DNA of 64,000 nucleotides, taken from positions 12,369,401-12,433,400 of the forward strand of contig NC_065921.1 in NCBI RefSeq assembly GCF_024586455.1, in the 5' to 3' direction. The position numbers were made by a program, and so were the translations under genes. Every line of letters begins with the position of its first letter. The first letter of the stretch is position 1. Below the pieces are notes generated by a model. It saw only the letters and a list, made by a program, of their open reading frames with translations. It was not told where the DNA came from and did no database searches. Positions 22,330-34,330 of this stretch are shown in pieces. Source of the stretch: Bactrocera neohumeralis (taxonomy: Eukaryota > Arthropoda > Insecta > Diptera > Tephritidae).

Positions 22330-24639
22330 CTTGGTGTGATGATATTTGGTTTTGTCGTTGATTTGGCTGGTTGGTAGGGTTTCACAAAAGGTTTTTCAGG
22401 TTTAAAGTTGCAAAATCGAGCAGCATCTTTGACATGCAAAATGGCTTCCAATGTCTCTTGGCCTCCGTTCATATGGCACTCAATTTCCTTGCTTTTCCAT
22501 GTATCCGTATGCTTTTAAACGTTTTGAAATGTCTGCCTGGCTCTCAAAAGATTTTGCGAATTTTTCCTGTGTTTGGCAACAAGCTTCGTCGATCGATGCT
22601 TTCAGAAGAAGAACTCCCCACCAAATTTAGTTCCCAAAATCTTACCTAATAACAATGTTAATTAAATATTCTGGGAAATATAGTTGTCTCACAGAATTAA
22701 TGTTGACAACATGAGCCCTCGAGTGTATTCACATTAACCAACCCGCACGCTGTATGAAAAATTGTATATTTAGTAAACCCAAACAAGAACAACACGCTGA
22801 GTGAAGTAAGACGCAAAAATTTTGCCGCTGACGGAATGACCTCCAACAGAATTTTGCGTGCCAAAAATCCAATCAGCGCCCATCACCATGATTTTGCAAG
22901 CTTCTGACCTCAGCGAGTCAGTGAATAAGCGAACCAGCAAGTAATTCGTCTAAAATTGGAGGAGGAAGATAAAAGTGCAACGAGCAAGTTTGCACAGTGC
23001 AAGTTTTCAGCAGCGAATGTCGGACAGGCAACTCGTGCTGGCCGCAGGCATCTGCTGACAAAAACAATGTGGGACATGGACGCTGAGCTGCGCTTACTTT
23101 TGGTTTCGGTTGACCATGCGAGGGTGTAAGCCGACCAAATCAGTTAGCGAGTCAGCGAATTTCGGGCAACGAGTTCATTAGTAAATGGTGTGCGAGCCAT
23201 AAATGACGAGCGTTAAAGCATGAATATCAATAGCAATAAAAATTTGGCAATAAAAAGAGGCCAAAAAGGGGAGAATAATGCCAGCGGCCGTGTGCAATAC
23301 CTACATGTTGTGCTAAAAGTCGTATACTAAGATCGAAAAAATAGAAATAATAGTTCAAAGTAGATCTGCATGCGCTTCTTGCAACAAGCGCCAGCACAGC
23401 GAACACTTGCATGCGACATTTTACGTCAAAGGCTAAAAATTAGCCACAGTTTGGCAAAACTAAACAAAAGTTTTTGGTGGCTTACTCACTCATTGCGCCC
23501 TGCTGCACCGGATCGCGTCTCGTTGATAACAACATTTGCGCAAATTTGCGTTAAATACTTGCCAAATGAAACAATTACAGGCCACAAAAGCTCGAACTCA
23601 GCGCACAATTCACATAGAAAATAGAATCTGGTCAACAATCTTTTCGGTCCTGTGGCGTTTTTTTAATTTATTACTGCTTTGCATAACTGTTTTATTTTTT
23701 TGGACTTTTTGCTTCGATTTCTGTATTCGAACAGAATTTTGCATAAAATCGTGATTGTTACAAATTTGGGTGTTCCACTGCCACGATTTATATGCTGCCA
23801 GTCGCTGACGTCTATAAAAGTGTTTACCGATTTTTGCTTTATATTTCAGTAATGAAGCTTGCAGTATTGCGGTTTCTGTGACTTTAACTTTAAACATTTA
23901 TACGAGTGTGTATGGGTGTATGTACAGAGTTAGACCCGAATATCTTACTAAGCCTTCCAATATTAGTGGGCATTAGCAATCAACATATTGCTCTATAATA
24001 TCTGGCTTCGTTGACTAACTATGCTAACATCCATTAATATATATTCCATATGTACTTTTGTTTATATGGCCTTTGGTTTCTCAGTGGGCGTGTATATGTG
24101 AATTGGGAGTGAATGTGATAAAAATACACATTTGGCTAATGTGCACCACTTTTGAAAGTATGCGGATAGTGCTTAACAAGTACATATATATGTACATATA
24201 GTATATGAAACCTTTGATATACCTACATATATAAAATGTACATAGTAGCTATGTCGCTATGTTTCATTTAAGTCAGTAGACATACTGCTTTATATACTTT
24301 AATTTACCCTCTTTAAAAGTATGTCAACATTCCATACCAACCGATAATAATTTTTTACACTTAAGCCGAAAAGTGATTGGCCCTAGCACAAGGTTCCGAT
24401 ATACATATGTGAAAAAATACTCGAACCCACTACATTCGGACCAATTTATAACAATGACAATGCCAACTCGCAGCATTCCTTAAAGTTTAGTTTCTCAGGT
24501 TTTAAAACACATAATCGTCAGCAATGTGAAAGCTGAACGATAGATATGCTTGCAGCTCGAATTATTTTCTCCAGCAGTAGATTGTAGAAGTTGTATGTAT
24601 GTATATAGAGAGTCACCTTGTCTGAAACCTCGTTAACCG
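22330..24639. other. Intergenic, no gene recognised
   Basis: 22371-22649 holds a 92-codon frame with no recognisable family. 22900-23420 is less AT-rich but shows no coding signature. Microsatellite-type TATG and TACATA runs occur at 24180-24240 and near 24595. Confidence 0.4.
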
Positions 24640-24930
24640 AGGCTGTTGTCTTCTATTCATTGTAGTGTTTTTTATTTGGCAGGTCCCAAGCCCAACGCAC
24701 AACCCTGAAGAGGAGTGATTCGCCTTCTCACTTTAGCTCGCCTTCAAACGGATGTTTTTTGGCTACCCAGAGGATACTTGGTCTAAGACCGGAAGTCGTG
24801 AGCTGCTTGAGCCATATGTAAAAGAATCGTTTCTGGCCAAGTGAATGGCTCTCAGAGAACTTTCCTCGCTTGCGTGAACTTCTACACATGATTACATCTT
24901 TGCAGTTAAGAAAATATGTTCAGTAACATC
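24640..24930 (+). repeat. Dispersed repeat family C, copy 2
   Basis: Contains AGGTCCCAAGCCCAACGCAC, TTCTCACTTTAGCTCGCC, TACCCAGAGGATACTTGGTC, TAAGACCGGAAGTCGTGAGC and GTAAAAGAATCGTTTCTGGC. This is the fullest copy. It could read GYPEDTWSKTGSRELLEPYV in one frame, but whether it was ever coding is unknown. Confidence 0.75.
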
Positions 24931-25049
24931 AAACAAAAAGCTGGAATCATAGCATAATATCATCCAAATCGCCACCGCATTGGTTCAATTTCAACCTCTC
25001 TGAGGATATTTAGTAATACGGTGTAATGAAACAGCTGTGTCAAAATTTA

Positions 25050-26080
25050 TACAGGGTTATCCGATAAGGGTGATATGATTTCTTTCGATCAAATGATTTT
25101 TTTCTTAATGTGAAATACAATCGATACAATTAAGTTCTAAATATAATATTATTTAAATGACCTCCACGTCTTCTTTTGTAGGATCGAATGCGATGAACCC
25201 AATTTTCAAGTACTTTTTCCACGAAATCAAGTCGTATGTCGTGAATAGCACCTTCAATATTGACTTCTAAAGTTTGAAGAGAGACTGGTTTATTACTAAA
25301 AACCAATGATTTCAAATAGATCCACAACAAGTAGTCTAATGGTGTTAAATCACAACTTCTTGGAGGCCATTCAATGTCACAATTTCTTGAAATAATCGAA
25401 TCTCCACACTTTTATCGCAATAATTCGGTTATTGCACGTGTGATGTGACATGTAGCCTCGTCTTGTTGGAACCAGACGTTATCAAAATTAATTTCTTATA
25501 ATTGTGGCCATAAAAACTTGCTTATCATCGATCTATACCGTTCTTCATTGACAGTAACGGTGTCACCAGTTTCAGACCGATAATTCCACCTAGCTCAAAA
25601 ACCATACCAAATAGTTAATTTAGGTGAATGTAATGGCTGCTAATGAATAATTTGTGAATTTTCTTCGCACCAGAATCGACAGTTTTGTTTATTTACTCCA
25701 TTACTCAGATGAAAGTGAGCCTCATTGGAGCAGGTGATTTTCTTAAAAAAATTGTTATCGTTTTCAAGTTGTTCCAAGGCAAAATCAGCAAATTCACGAC
25801 GTGTACGTTGGTTTAATGTGTTCAGTTCTTAAGAGAGACAAATTTTATAAGGCTACAAGCCCAAATCTTTTCTTAGAATCTACCATGTTGTGGTTCGAGA
25901 CAGTCCCAATTCTGAAAACAATGAGAAAATTACGCATCATGCCATATTGAAAATGTTCGAAACGACATTTAGAAAACATATCATCCCTATTGGCGAAACC
26001 TGTATCAGCCCTTCTGTAGAAATTAGGATTGGATTTTGTAGAACAGAGGACCCAAATTCGTGAAAATGTAAAATACATCG
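25050..26080 (-). mobile_element. DD41D (rosa-type) mariner-like element, best preserved copy
   Basis: The minus strand reads through nearly a whole transposase: RKDLGL, EFADFALEQLENDN, EAHFHLSNGVNKQNCRFW, TVTVNEERYRSMISKFLWPQ, NVWFQQDEATCH, EWPPRSCDLTPLDYLLWIYL, KSLVFSNKPVSLQ and RRRGGHLNNIIFRT. Counting from the Asp of QQDEAT to the Asp of LTPLD in one frame gives 41 residues between, the DD41D spacing of the rosa group. At least one in-frame stop lies between the two, and frameshifts lie upstream. The 3' end is near CAGGGTTATCCGATAAGGG at 25062. Confidence 0.8.
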
Positions 26081-28084
26081 ATAAGACGTTGAAATATTCA
26101 ATCTAAAACGACTGAATGAATGCCTCTCTGTTACCCGTTAATATAGTGACTGCTATGCTAGACAAAATTCCTTCGAAACGATATAGTTTTCTAGTATTTT
26201 AAGTATTAGCATCATAAAAAGAGGTGACAGTTTCAAGGGAAAATCCTAGCTAAGTTCAAAGTATTTTTTACTAACCTAGAGACTCGTTTTATCTTCTTGG
26301 ATTCACTTATAAGTGATGGTGCGCTAACTCTACTTATTACTCAGAAGTTTTTATCTAATATCATATTTTCGAAATCAGCGGACATATAATTACCCATAAC
26401 CGCATGCTAATAAAATGCCATTATAAAGCAAAGCAACTGTTACACATTCATTTGCCCATATTTAAAATCGAATCAATAAAACATTAAATATCTTACTATT
26501 TACGAAAATAGTCTCTTAATTAGTTAGACGCTTTTCACAGTTTAAATTCCCCAGCACAGTGTTGGAGCTTTTCATTTCCGACTGTTCGTTTTTCAATTGT
26601 TGACATCGTTTTAGAATCGCTCGAATTCCAATTGGAATTTACTACAAATTATGCCTATTTCGGGTTAACAAGTGTATTACGGTCGACGTACAAGTGCCAA
26701 ATTGACCGCCGCCTTCTGGGGGGGCTCACATATGGCCAGTGCTTACACTTTACAGTATTTATTTATGCATTATTTGTTCCTTTTGCACCACTCATAGTGA
26801 CCAGAAAGGTTGCGTTGGCTGTGTTGCTCAGTACATTTTGTGTCTTGTGCGGTCCGTCTGTGGGGAAAACAGGTGCCGCCGTTAGCTGCCTAAAATGCCA
26901 ACATTTGTATTAATGTGAGAAAAGTCTGACGGTTGAAAAGTGTTTAATTGCTCGCATTGCAATGCGGAAAAAATTTAATAAAATATTGTTTAATAAGTAG
27001 TAATAACTTGAATATTTTACTTTTTAATTGATTTTTAATATTTTGCACCCATTCAGCAGCATAAAAAATTCACAGATTTTCAGGAAGTAATGAGTTTCTA
27101 ATAAAAACTTCTAAAATAATCTAGGAATCATGAATATGCCACTAACTCCAAATTTTTAAGTTATCACTATATTTTATAGTATTATTGACGAGATTTGGAT
27201 TTGTGGTTTTTAAACGGTTATTTATAGCTTAATTTCACATAATTTTTTTCACTAATGTCCACCGCTGCAGGCAACTCTTAATTAAGAGCTCTACTTAAAT
27301 AGTTTTTGATTAGACTAGCTAAAAGAACTGTTATCACAGTTGGCGGCAGATCAATTTTTCTGAATGTGTTTACCTGTTATACCAAACAGTGATTAACGTA
27401 GCATTGGCGACAGAAATTACGAAAAAAAAACTTCAATTAATCCAACTAAAGCACGCTGCTTAACGAGCAAAGAAATCTATAAAATCAGCGGGTAATACCG
27501 CTATAAAACTAACACTTTCGAGATTTTGAGAACAAAAATTACGGTAGAATAAAAATTCGTTAATAACTAGAACACTCTTAACCCTTGCAAGGCGTTTTGG
27601 TTTGCTTGAAATTACGAGTGCACCGTTGAAATTATTTGATGGCAATATTATTTGAAATTTCTAAGCCAATGCAAGCATGCTAACGTTTAATCCGATTTTT
27701 TCATATACTTATTATAAGCCTCAGCTGGGATGGCTTTAAGTGCCTTTTTGCTTATTGCGATTTTGCCTCATTTTTTGAGCAATATTCGTTAGATTGTTAA
27801 AGAGTTTAAATGTAATAGATATAAACTTATATCACGTTAATGATGCGATTGATGAGTGTACGGTCCTCAGCTACGTTGTCAAACATCTCTTTTATGACCT
27901 GTACTGGTCTTCGGTTTTGTAAAACATTCATATTCTTTGGTACGAGTCTAGAATTGACACGCTTCACTTTAAAATTTCATCTAAAATTTATTCAGTCAAT
28001 CCTTAGAGATACTGAAATCCTTTGCTACCACTCTGAGGCCAATTCGACGATTTTCAAGCACTGTTTATTTGCATTCCTCGATGT
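26081..28084. other. AT-rich intergenic, no gene recognised
   Basis: A 93-codon frame at 26632-26913 is rich in hydrophobic residues but has no recognisable family, splice context or neighbours. The remainder shows only short chance frames. Confidence 0.4.
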
Positions 28085-28180
28085 TATTACCATTACGGGG
28101 TTACATGGGTCTCCACGGGTAAAAAACAGCCTTTTTTCAACACTTTTTTTGTCATATAAAAATGGAATATTCTATTAGAA
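28085..28180 (+). repeat. Dispersed repeat family D, copy 1
   Basis: Contains GGGGTTACATGGGTCTCCAC, GGGTAAAAAACAGCC and TTTTTTCAACACTTTTTTTG. The reverse complement of 53500-53585 gives the same order of motifs. Confidence 0.55.
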
Positions 28181-28539
28181 TTTTTTATTGTTACAAGTTC
28201 TGAAATTTTTAGAAAAAATTATTTTAAGCTCGGTCATTGCGGCGCCATTTTCCGTGACTCTTCGGATAAAAGTTGCTCCCGCATTGGCAGAATCATCTAA
28301 TGTAAAACATTTGTGTCTTAGTTAAAACGTTTGCTTAGAACTTTGATGAAAGAAAAAGAATTGCAAATTGAATTTTTGGCAGACACTTTTAGAAAAAAAA
28401 AAATTAAAATTTCTAGAAAAATTCGCGATCTTTTTTTTTCAAAGGCTTTATGTCGAAAAAACTTTTCATCAAGATCAATTTGAAAACATTGACAATATTC
28501 AAAGAGGTGTTATCGAATTTAATAAGATAATGAAAAACC

Positions 28540-29040
28540 AGAAAAAACGTTAACTTCAGATGCACCGAAGCTAATATACCCTTCCCAGGTGAATTTCTTT
28601 TAGTAACTATGTGTTTAAGTAAATGTGCGAAAGCTACACATATTCTATAGTAATCAGATTTAAACAATTTCTTCGGAGGTTACATTATTTCTATGAACAA
28701 TAACTCATACCAAATTTCCTCAAATGAGGAAGTTTTGCATGCAAGCATTTGATTCCGATCGTTCAGTTTGTATGGCAACTATATGTTATAGTGCCCCGAT
28801 ATTGGCAGTTCCGACTAATGAGCAAATGACGTTTGCAAAATTTCAAAACGATATCTTCAAAACTGAGGGACTAGTTCGTATATATACAGACAGACCGACA
28901 GACAGATGGACATGGTTAAATCGACTCAGCTCTACATACTGATCATTTAAATATATGTATATTTTATAGGGTCTCCGACGCTTCCTTCTGCGTGTTACAA
29001 ACATCGTGGCAAACTTAATATACACTGTTCAGGGTATAAA
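28540..29040 (+). repeat. Dispersed repeat family B, copy 3
   Basis: A full set of family B landmarks: GATTCCGATCGTTCAGTTTG, CCGACTAATGAGCAAATGAC, ATCTTCAAAACTGAGGGACT, AGACCGACAGACAGATGGAC, TAAATCGACTCAGCTC and TGTTCAGGGTATAAA. Confidence 0.8.
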
Positions 29041-31929
29041 AATCGATTTTGAAATCTGCAAATCCATGTAACTCCATGTAAGACTCCCAAAAACACTTCA
29101 GCAACCTTTTTAACGATGCCATAGCAATGACTTCATTGATATCACAAGATTTTAAGGAAATTCGTTTTTTAATTTCGGTTTGTTTCCTTGTTTAAAATCG
29201 CTAGGCAAACTGTTCCCATCCTAAACAAACACAAACAACTGGCAGACACACACTATTTGACATTTTATGATCAAACTTGATAAGAATATAAGAAAGGGTT
29301 ATACCAGCCTAGAAAAAACGTAATTCAATTGCTTCGGTTTGCGCGGAGGTAAAAAGGGAAGTCCGAGTCAAATCCAATCAGATGGTGCTGAAAATCGGCA
29401 TGTGTTTTATTTAGAAAAATAGAGAAATTAATAAAGAAAAATTGCTAAAATCGCATCATCCACATTATTTGGGTTTTTAATTCACTATCGTGGTTATTGC
29501 CGCCTAGCAATATATAGCTAATCACGCGCAGCTCAACCGTTGAATCGGACTATCTTCCATCGAAGTCGGTTTTATTTTGTTTTATTTTTAATTCAAGAAT
29601 TAACAGATGGTGAATGAGTAGAATCATCAAGATTCAGACATTGTTCTGATATCTAAACTTCATAAGACAAAATATCTTGCAATCTTTTGTTGTAAAACGA
29701 TAGATTTTGCTGGGTTTTTTAATCCAAAAAATTTTATCATTACACATAAAAAAATGTTGAATTATTTATAAATACATATATATTATATCGTCTATGGACC
29801 TCAATATCTTAACCTTTAATAGCACTCTTGATAAAGGCTGATGAATGACGGGAACAATGTATAGAATTGATGAGAACTCGGATACCATTAACTACCATGT
29901 TAGTGTTTGTTTCGCTTCCTCTCTGACATTCGGGCTCGCTTTACCCGGAATGGACCCGTAATTCTCATCGCGTCAACGACAGATAAACCGGAGTATTCCC
30001 CGAAACTATATGCGGAATATTTTCTGCCACTACAACAACAACATATGACTATAATTTCGGTTATTGTCAAGTCGACTACCACCGAAGGGTTAATGTCGCA
30101 GCAAGTAAGTGACAATTAAGAACACCAATGCATCTTTGAGTTTGTGCACTTGTTTACAGCTAAGTAGACGACATGATTGAACTCACGCAGTTAAGTGCAA
30201 CACCATTAATGACACAACTTATTGCGACATCAAGTTGCAGTTGCCTTTGATTACACACCATAAAAACACCACATAGAGCAAGTGTTTGATTACGCACGGT
30301 AAAGCGTTCAATCTCTAAGTCAGATGATAAGATGACTTTACATTTCAATAACAGCACAGCGAATGGGTGATAAAAATAGCAGAAACACCGTTATTTGCAC
30401 AAAACACGCCAAAACGCTGTGAGTAATGAAAATTGTATGCAATAACGGCATTTTGTAGCCATTTCAAGGACGTTGTTTGGGCAAAAAGAAAACAAAAAAG
30501 CGCCGTTAGATTATTGGCACAATTAAATTGTGGTTTAATGACAGTTAGAAATGAGAGTTGCCGTAGTTACGCCAATATGTGTACGCATATAGGAACTAAA
30601 TTGCTTATGACAGGCATAATTTATATGCGTATGCAGATCTAGACATTAACATAAATAGTAACTGTTAAATATGCCATATATAGTAGACCATACAAACATA
30701 TATGTACATATGTATATGAAGGTGTGTGTGTACACAAAAGAGCATATTTGTATAAATCAAATATCTCAATGAAAAGAATGCGAATTGCAAGTCACGTAAA
30801 AGGCAGCTCTATATTAGCGCTGTATGCTTCATACAGGGTGCTTCGAAAGCAAAATGTTCGCGTTGCATGTTATATGTGCCACAAAAAACATTATCTTAAT
30901 TTTATTAACCGATTTAGGACGAGTGAAGTACCTTTTACGCAGCCGCTCCTATTGTATCACCCTTTATTTTCATATAAATAAATCGACGGGCCAAAAGTCG
31001 CTTTTCAAAATACACTAATATGAAGAAAATATGCTCCAATATATTTAAAATTGATTTTTAATTACCCAGCGCGTGATTTGCTGCACAAACACACTTCGCA
31101 CACACACATACATCTAAATATTTGCATGCAAATGTGGCTGCAAATTAATTTTCATATTTTTTTCTTGTGTTTGTTGTTCGTTCCATTCACATTTTTTGTC
31201 CTGCTGCCAATATAAAATAGAGTTGCTATGCTCCATAAAAGCTTTGCAGACAAGCAAATCATTTGCAAATATACACACACACGTACTTACCTAGGTACAT
31301 GACAATTGAATGCAATGTCGATTGGTGAATTTTTCACGCTAATCACGATATCCAACGACTAATGAACGCTGTTCAATGACATTCTTTGCACTATTTTTGC
31401 CAACATTTTGTTAAGAAAATTAATTGGATTTTCAAAAATATGCGAAACCCAAACATTAATAGCAAAAAACATATGAATAGCCACTCACATATGTACATAT
31501 ATACATAAAATGGTATACATGAATACATACTTGAAAGTGTAAAATAATGCAGTATGTCAATGAGTCAACATCTATTTTTAGCAATACGTTTAAGATTTAC
31601 AATAATTCCGAAAAAAATAAACCACAATGTAATACATGAAAACTTACGTTCAATATCTTCTAAGGGTTTTAAGTGCATCTGTCAGTTAGTAGATCTACTT
31701 ATGAAGATTTCCCCGCAATTTTATAGAAACTCCCAGTTACAATGCTTTCACAGCGGCTGAAACGACTCAATTCCTTGCATGGTTGAAAATAATCCAATAA
31801 AAAGACAAATGAATTAACTGTTAAGTAAGCCTTTTATTGTATGTACATACTTATTAATTCCGAACATCTTAGTTAAAAATAATTTTAAAATTTTTAATCC
31901 CAAAAACTAAAATTATGTTGTATTAAAAA
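29041..31929. other. Intergenic, no gene recognised
   Basis: 29890-30060 resembles a repeated motif seen in tephritid DNA (GTTGTAGTGGCAGAAAATAT on the minus strand), but this is from memory and weak. 30120-31550 has CA and TACATA microsatellites (near 30690, 31090 and 31270). No convincing exon was found. Confidence 0.4.
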
Positions 31930-32045
31930 TAAGAAAAAACGTTCACTTCGATTGCATCAAAGCTATAACATCCTTCACAAGTACAAACAATTCTCCACAA
32001 GAACTTGCTTCTGATTATTCAATTTATGTAACAGTTAATACTATG
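31930..32045 (+). repeat. Dispersed repeat family B, partial copy 4
   Basis: Only the first part of family B (AAAAACGTTCACTTCGATTG, CAAAGCTATAACATCCTTCA) is present before family C takes over at about 32057. Confidence 0.55.
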
Positions 32046-32056
32046 TGCTAGTATGC

Positions 32057-32300
32057 AGTGGTCGTCATCCGAGACTGTTTTGATCTTTTCATTGTGGGTG
32101 TTTTTTTTACGTGGCGGGTCCCAAAGCCAGCGCACAACAACAAAACAAATAGATGTATTTGACTACCCAGAAGATACTATAATTGGTCTAAGACCGGAAG
32201 TTGTGTGCTGTTCCTGGCCACTCCAAAGTGAATGGTGGTCAGAGAAACCGAGAAGGACCCGGCTGGAGAACGACCTGACTGCAGTTGGTATCGCCAAACA
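32057..32300 (+). repeat. Dispersed repeat family C, copy 3
   Basis: Shows TGGCGGGTCCCAAAGCCAGC, GACTACCCAGAAGATACT, TTGGTCTAAGACCGGAAGTT and AGTGAATGGTGGTCAGAGAA. A 117-codon frame (32053-32406) runs through it; it is longer than in other copies and unlike any protein I know. Confidence 0.7.
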
Positions 32301-32409
32301 GCGAAAAGGAAAAACGATTGGTGTGGCTATTGTGGTCGATTATCGGCGGTTCCGAGAAATGCGCAGTTTTTATCACGACTCAGCTTATCATGTTGATTAC
32401 TTATAATAT

Positions 32410-33210
32410 TCTACTGCGATCAAATTGAAAGGTGCACCCACTTTTTGGTAAAATTCCGTATCTCGGGACCCGACTGACCAATTTCGACAAAATTTGGTAA
32501 GTGGCATTATTTTTATATTCCTATGTCACGTTGCAAAAATGAGCGAAATGGGACAATAACCACGTCTACTTCCCATATAGCACAACTCTCAATTTCACTT
32601 GATCCAATCCAGTACATAAATCAAGAAGAAATTAATATAACGGGATAAAACTTTGCATGAACAATGTTTGTAGTATGTGCCACCTTATGACCAAAAATTG
32701 AATTTTGAATTTGAACCTATACCTATAGTTGACTTTTGTTCGAAAATATCAGTCAAAGTCTGAGGTATACATTATAATTGAAATTCAGTACTTCTCTGAC
32801 TATGGTATGTCTGTGTGTCAAAAATGGGTTGAATCGGATCAATACTTCCCTTAGATCCCATATATCTAATTTAAAGAGATTTCGAACTTTCGGGTGACTT
32901 TGTACCGCATATATCGGCCAATATGTGAGTTATCGTAACGAAAATTATAAAACGTAATTTACTCATAAGAGTGGATCTTTGTGCCTAATATAAAAAAAAA
33001 TATCAACCTTTTCGAACATCCGGCTGACTTTACTACATAGATGATTTGTTTTTTAGTATGTGACATGTTAATAGCATGTGGTATATGGAATAATAGATAA
33101 AATCTGGTCAATCCTACACCAACTGCCATAGTATATTGGTTTACGTTTTTCTAAAAAACCTTATGTGTCTGTCAGATTTAGGAGTACACCAATTATTCTT
33201 TGGTTAATGA
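32410..33210 (+). repeat. Dispersed repeat family A, partial copy
   Basis: Shares with 18.2-18.9 kb the order CACTTTTTGGTAAAATTCCG, CAATTTCGACAAAATTTGG, ACCACGTCTACTTCCC, GCCACCTTATGACCAAAAAT, CTATAGTTGACTTTTGTTCG and TTCGAACATCCGGCTGACTT. Confidence 0.7.
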
Positions 33211-33289
33211 AAGATATTTCCATTTGCTTTTAAGATAAATTAAAAACAGAAAGTAAATTAAAATTTTTTCCAAGTTCTATATAAACTTA

Positions 33290-33960
33290 AGGTATTTCAC
33301 CGTAGGCCTTTGTGATCTGGCACCAAGTAGAATTTTAGTCGTTTGTTTCTGGTGACACTCTCCGCTGCTGCCTTGCTTCTCGAGACACTTTTGGCCGATA
33401 AGTACCTGTATAAGGTTCAGTCAACAGCCAATTAGATGTTAATCCCGTAGTTGTCTGGTTGATGGATTAGAGGCTAGCTCCGAGCTTTCCTAATAGGAAA
33501 AAACCTCTAATTGAAATATAATGCAGTGATCTAGCTGCTTAAAAGACTGCCTTATACTTAACTCTGGAAAATATATCACTGCAACAAACTCCGTCTGCCA
33601 TTTTGATCAATCCGTATAAATGTTTAATGTGTTGTTAGCAGCTAACACACCTTTACGCCAACAATCTCTTTCTATGTTTACTCAGAGCCTTCGTTTTCAA
33701 TTGAAGATTGGAATCATGTAGTCGGTGCTTGCCAAACCGCCATTATCCACGAACAATGCTGCACAGTTTACAGCGAAGATGTCTATAGATGGCAGGTCTT
33801 GCACTACGTATTAAAGCTCAAGCTATGTACACAGCACATATTCGCGGAACTGTTTTCATTGGCTTCTGGTTGGTAGATTTCCGAAAGCCTGTCCTCCATT
33901 CTAGCGCATGGAACAGCACAATTGGTCTTAAAATCGCTGTGTAGCACTGCTGAGACAAGT
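33290..33960 (-). mobile_element. LINE (I/jockey/LOA-type) fragment with RNase H domain
   Basis: The minus strand, with frameshifts, reads in order PSIDIFAVNCAA, GDYMIPIFN, NIYTD (first RNase H Asp), SVYFPELSIRQSFK, DHCIIFQLEVF (second acidic residue), ASNPSTRQ, YLSAKSVSRSKAAAESVTRN and FYLVPDHKG (before the last motif). This is the end of the reverse transcriptase plus most of the RNase H domain. No poly(A) tail or target duplication was identified. Confidence 0.75.
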
Positions 33961-34155
33961 TTTATTAAGAATTTTTTTCAGTGAGAGTGGATTCTGAGTT
34001 GAGATTTACTCTTCAGACCCTCGTGCGCTATACTTAGAACCTTTCTTCACTAGAACTCTTTCAATACCAAATTTGGACTTCCCTTGCCTTAGTACCGAAT
34101 TCCTCTAATCCATATTTCGAAAAAAACATTTTATGTATCACTTTAGCATTTACTT

Positions 34156-34161
34156 TTTATT
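34156..34161 (-). terminator. Candidate poly(A) signal for the TpnC4-type gene
   Basis: AATAAA on the minus strand, about 170 bases downstream of the proposed stop codon (34331-34333). It is the first such hexamer noted in a position suited to this 3' UTR. Confidence 0.4.
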
Positions 34162-34330
34162 ATATTAATTTAAGGAAAAAAGAGTTTAACTCAAATCCAA
34201 CAATAAATTAGATGTTTAAAAACAAATATTCCGCTTGTTCAAAGTAATTAGAATAAGAAAATTTACTTCATTGCTGCAATACAACGGTGACACTTAAGAC
34301 TTTTTGTACTTCAATAACTAGAATCGTAGC

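Noticed and set aside
22371..22649. 92-codon frame after the mariner fragment considered as a gene or as part of the hAT element
   Set aside because: No hAT or other motif could be read in it on either strand.
26632..26913. 93-codon hydrophobic frame considered as a membrane protein gene
   Set aside because: No signal of a family, no promoter or splice context, and it begins inside AT-rich sequence without a good start context.
32053..32406. 117-codon frame considered as a gene
   Set aside because: It coincides with dispersed repeat family C and is not conserved as a frame in the other copies over its length.
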